The notes below the pieces were generated by a model. The model was not told the DNA's origin and ran no database searches. It worked only from the letters and a program-made list of their open reading frames with translations. A stretch of 64,000 nt of DNA. Origin: Nocardioides marmorisolisilvae (GTDB lineage: Bacteria > Actinomycetota > Actinomycetes > Propionibacteriales > Nocardioidaceae). The position numbers were made by a program, and so were the translations under genes. The number at the start of each line of letters is the position of its first letter. Position 1 is the stretch's first letter. Below, one piece after another: positions 61,715 through 64,000 of this stretch. The stretch is from assembly GCF_003725775.1 (NCBI RefSeq), contig NZ_RJSG01000002.1, forward strand, positions 1,839,871 through 1,903,870, given 5' to 3'.

Positions 61715-62632
61715 ATGATCACAGTCGAATCCCTGACCAAGACCTACGGCGGCTTCACAGCCGTCGACGACGTCTCGTTCTCGGCACGCGCCGGGCGGGT
61801 CACCGGCTTCCTGGGCCCGAACGGCGCCGGGAAGTCCACCACGATGCGGATGATGGTCGGCCTCACCTCGCCGACGTCGGGGACCGCAACCATCTCGGGG
61901 CGCTCCTTCGCAGACCTCCCCAACCCGGGCCTGGAGGTGGGCGTCCTGCTGGACGCCTCCGCCCAGCACGCGGGGCGAACGGGCCGGGAGATCCTCGGCA
62001 TCGCCCAGCGCACCATGGGCCTTCCGAAGGGCCGGGTCGAGGAGATGCTGCACAAGGTGAGCCTCACCGACGCCGAGGCCGAGCGGCGGGTGAAGAACTA
62101 CTCGCTCGGCATGCGTCAGCGCCTCGGCATCGCCACCGCGCTGATCGGCGACCCGGAGGTGCTGATCCTGGACGAGCCGGCCAACGGCCTCGACCCGGCG
62201 GGCATCCGGTGGATGCGCGACCTGCTGCGCGAGTACGCCGACAAGGGCGGCACCGTGCTGCTCTCCTCGCACCTGCTGCACGAGATCGAGGTCATCGCCG
62301 ACGACCTGGTGGTCATCGGCAACGGCCGGATCGTCGCCCAGGGCACCAAGGCCGAGCTGCTCGCCGCGGCCGGCACCGTCGTTCGCGCCGATCGCGCGCT
62401 GGACCTGGCCGCCGCCATCCGCGGCACCGGCCAGACCTGCAATCTCGACCCCGACGGCACCCTGCGCACCGAGGTCGACGCCGCCCAGGTCGGTCGGATC
62501 GCCCTGGACGCCGGGGTGGCGCTGACCGAGCTGCGTTCGGCCGACGGGGCCGGGCTGGAAGAGATGTTCCTCGAGCTCACCGCTGAGACCCAGCGGGAGA
62601 CCCGAACCCACACCGAGAGGACCGCGGCATGA
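61715..62632 (+). CDS. ABC transporter ATP-binding protein
   Basis: 305 aa. Walker A GPNGAGKSTTMRMM near 34, the signature YSLGMRQRLGIATALIGDPE near 129, Walker B VLILDEPANGLDPAG near 150 and the H-loop SSHLLHEIEV. It pairs with the next membrane protein as an ABC-2-like exporter. The start ATG overlaps no other gene; the 3' end overlaps the permease in an ATGA. Confidence 0.95.
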   Translation: MITVESLTKTYGGFTAVDDVSFSARAGRVTGFLGPNGAGKSTTMRMMVGLTSPTSGTATISGRSFADLPNPGLEVGVLLDASAQHAGRTGREILGIAQRTMGLPKGRVEEMLHKVSLTDAEAERRVKNYSLGMRQRLGIATALIGDPEVLILDEPANGLDPAGIRWMRDLLREYADKGGTVLLSSHLLHEIEVIADDLVVIGNGRIVAQGTKAELLAAAGTVVRADRALDLAAAIRGTGQTCNLDPDGTLRTEVDAAQVGRIALDAGVALTELRSADGAGLEEMFLELTAETQRETRTHTERTAA

Positions 62633-63441
62633 GCACCGCAGCAGCAACACTCGAACGCCCGGCACGGGCGAGCCACGCGGCCAAGCGGATCGAGCCGATC
62701 CCGATGACCCGGCTGATCGGCGTCGAGATCTCCAAGATGTTCGACACCCGCTCCGGCTTCTGGCTGATGACCAGCGTCGGGATCACCGCGACCATCGCGA
62801 CGATCGCGACCATCCTGTTCGCGCCGGACGACTCGCTGAACTACGGCAACTTCGCCGCCGCGGTGGGCTTCCCGATGTCGGTGATCCTGCCGATGATCGC
62901 GATCCTGTCGATCACCAGCGAGTGGAGCCAGCGTTCGGGCCTGACCACCTTCACCCTGGTGCCCCACCGGGGCCGGGTGATCAGCGCCAAGCTCGCCGCG
63001 ACCCTGATCGCCGGGGCCGCCTCGATCGCCCTCGCGTTCGCGGTCGGCGCGGTCGGCAACGTCGTCGGGTCGGCGATCGCCGGCGTCGACACCAGCTGGA
63101 ACATCCCGCTCGGCGATGCAGGGCTGATCTTCCTGGCCGACGCCCTCGGCATGCTGATGGGCTTCACGATCGGCGTGCTGGTGCGCAGCTCGGCCGGCGC
63201 CATCGTCGGGTACTTCGTCTACGCACTGGTGCTGCCGGCGGCGTTCGGGACGCTCGCCTCGTTCAAGGACTGGTTCGCCGACCGCCAGGGCTGGTTCGAC
63301 TTCCAGTTCAGCTCGACGCGGCTCTACGACGGCGACCTGGCCAAGTCCGACTGGGCGCACCTGGCCGTCTCGGGTTCGTACTGGCTGGTGATCCCGCTGG
63401 TCGTCGGCCTGTGGCTCGCGCTGCGCTCCGAGGTCAAGTAG
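62629..63441 (+). CDS. ABC-2 type transporter permease
   Basis: 270 aa with about six membrane segments (FWLMTSVGITATIATIATIL, GFPMSVILPMIAILSI, LAATLIAGAASIALAFAVGA, LIFLADALGMLMGFTIGVLV, IVGYFVYALVLPAAFGTLA, SYWLVIPLVVGLWLAL). TSEWSQRSGLTTFTLVPHRG is the conserved coupling loop. The substrate is unknown. It starts in an ATGA overlap with the ATPase gene. Confidence 0.9.
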   Translation: MSTAAATLERPARASHAAKRIEPIPMTRLIGVEISKMFDTRSGFWLMTSVGITATIATIATILFAPDDSLNYGNFAAAVGFPMSVILPMIAILSITSEWSQRSGLTTFTLVPHRGRVISAKLAATLIAGAASIALAFAVGAVGNVVGSAIAGVDTSWNIPLGDAGLIFLADALGMLMGFTIGVLVRSSAGAIVGYFVYALVLPAAFGTLASFKDWFADRQGWFDFQFSSTRLYDGDLAKSDWAHLAVSGSYWLVIPLVVGLWLALRSEVK

Positions 63442-63454
63442 TCAGGCTCCCCGG

Positions 63455-63492
63455 ACGACGGTCCGGCTCCCCGGTGGGAGTCGGACCGTCGT
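63455..63492. terminator. Bidirectional terminator after the ABC genes
   Basis: ACGACGGTCCG and CGGACCGTCGT form an 11-bp stem with a 16-nt loop, 13 bp after the permease stop and 16 bp before the converging RraB-like gene. Confidence 0.8.
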
Positions 63493-63508
63493 GGCGCGTC
63501 CTGGGGAA

Positions 63509-63859
63509 TCAGACCTCGGTCTGCCAGCCTCCGTAGTCGCCCCCGCGGCAGCGGTCGGCGAGGCTCTCGAAGAAGCGTCGGGCTGCCGCGACCCGGTCCG
63601 GGCTGAGCACGGCGTCGTGCTGCTCGGCCACGACGACCCAGCCGCGGCTGCCCTGGACCGGTTCGACCCGGTCCAGGTCCCAACCGTCGGAGAGGACCTC
63701 GTCGGCCGCCGCGCGGGCAGTCGACTCGTCGGCGACGTACAAGTAGTGCGTCCAGTGCCTCGGCTGGTGCAGGTCGGCCTTGGCCTGGATCCGGGCGAGC
63801 AGGTCGTCGTCCACCGGGTTGCCGGTGCGGACGTGACGTCTACGGCGGAGGAGTTTCAC
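63509..63859 (-). CDS. RraB-like protein (ribonuclease E inhibitor family)
   Basis: 116 aa. The family layout is visible as ADLHQPRHWTHYLYVADEST, then AAADEVLSDGWDLDRVEP, and the C-terminal GGDYGGWQTEV. RraB in E. coli binds RNase E; in actinobacteria these domains are of unknown function. A short basic N-terminus (KLLRRRR) precedes it. The start is GTG 63859. Confidence 0.75.
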   Translation of the reverse strand: MKLLRRRRHVRTGNPVDDDLLARIQAKADLHQPRHWTHYLYVADESTARAAADEVLSDGWDLDRVEPVQGSRGWVVVAEQHDAVLSPDRVAAARRFFESLADRCRGGDYGGWQTEV

Positions 63860-63939
63860 GAGAGAACCTCGCGATCGTGTGGGAGGGACTCGATCCCTAC
63901 CCCGCCGCCCGTCGTCCTACACCTGCAGCGTGGGACGGA

Positions 63940-64000
63940 CTAGTGCGCGAGGTCCGGGTCCCAGCGGTTGGCGATCAGCTTGAAGCTCGGGGTGTCCTCG
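63940..64000 (-). CDS. C-terminal end of a gene cut by the right edge
   Basis: The last 19 codons (EDTPSFKLIANRWDPDLAH) and TAG of a minus-strand gene whose rest lies to the right. Too little remains to name it. It would be the gene upstream of the RraB-like gene, with 80 bp between. Confidence 0.75.
   Translation of the reverse strand, partial: EDTPSFKLIANRWDPDLAH

Overview
The window is high-GC actinobacterial chromosome. Gene content and order (amt-glnK pairs, ftsY-smc, the mutM-rnc-rpmF-DUF177-sepIVA-coaD-rsmD-recG block, thiL, ddl, gpsA, plsC and cofC for coenzyme F420, an HU protein with a lysine-rich tail, leuCD with a divergent IclR regulator) match a Nocardioidaceae-type genome. The genus is an inference from synteny and codon use, not proven. 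I see no prophage, insertion sequence, CRISPR array, rRNA operon or biosynthetic island; this is mostly housekeeping chromosome with accessory regulator/effector pairs.

Layout. 1-3.3 kb: two tandem ammonium-transporter/P-II units on the minus strand, the left P-II gene cut by the window edge, with GlnR-like sites upstream. 3.5-12.1 kb: a TetR regulator, ftsY, a small membrane protein, a thioesterase, smc, then a TetR/MFS efflux pair with a four-copy operator. 12.2-20.7 kb: DNA repair, ribosome and division block from mutM to recG and fakA, then rpmB. 20.8-28.2 kb: thiL, a stand-alone Lrp/AsnC sensor domain, a DUF3515 lipoprotein, ddl, a Cys/Met PLP enzyme, a GNAT protein, gpsA, plsC, cofC. 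28.3-32.1 kb: HU, leuD, leuC and an NdgR/LtbR-type IclR regulator. 32.1-36.2 kb: small membrane proteins, a MerR regulator with an elaborate operator, ogt and an Ada-AlkA fusion, then tRNA-Glu and tRNA-Gln. 36.2-46.3 kb: CPBP protease, gltX, a FAH-family enzyme, two TetR regulators, a secreted protein, a glycosylase-like gene carrying an in-frame repeat insertion, small membrane proteins, an amidase and an FMN reductase. 46.3-60.2 kb: an amino-acid biosynthesis stretch, nearly all on the minus strand (cimA, ilvE, leuB, serA, argG), interrupted by patatin, a methyltransferase, the yczE/yczR pair and two GH16 hydrolases. 60.2-64 kb: lipoprotein, FrnE/DsbA-like protein, an ABC exporter pair, an RraB-like protein and a truncated gene at the right edge.

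How the genes connect: cimA, leuB, leuCD and ilvE together cover much of isoleucine/leucine synthesis. Their control is partly readable: cimA is preceded by a 15-codon leader peptide with three consecutive Ile codons, a pause-type hairpin, a possible antiterminator and a U-tract terminator, a complete translational attenuator; leuCD faces an IclR regulator across a dyad; argG begins inside a probable ARG box.

Most notable regulatory signals: the isoleucine attenuator of cimA; an 18-bp motif (TGAGTACCYGTACGGATG) at a nearly fixed distance (32-33 nt) before two unrelated small membrane-protein genes; the four-fold GAACANNGTTC operator; the nested MerR operator; and a histidine-to-glutamate change in the second ammonium transporter. 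Several genes too short for routine ORF calling were read directly from the sequence (cimA leader, a 41-codon gene before leuB, a 33-codon basic ORF before yczE).
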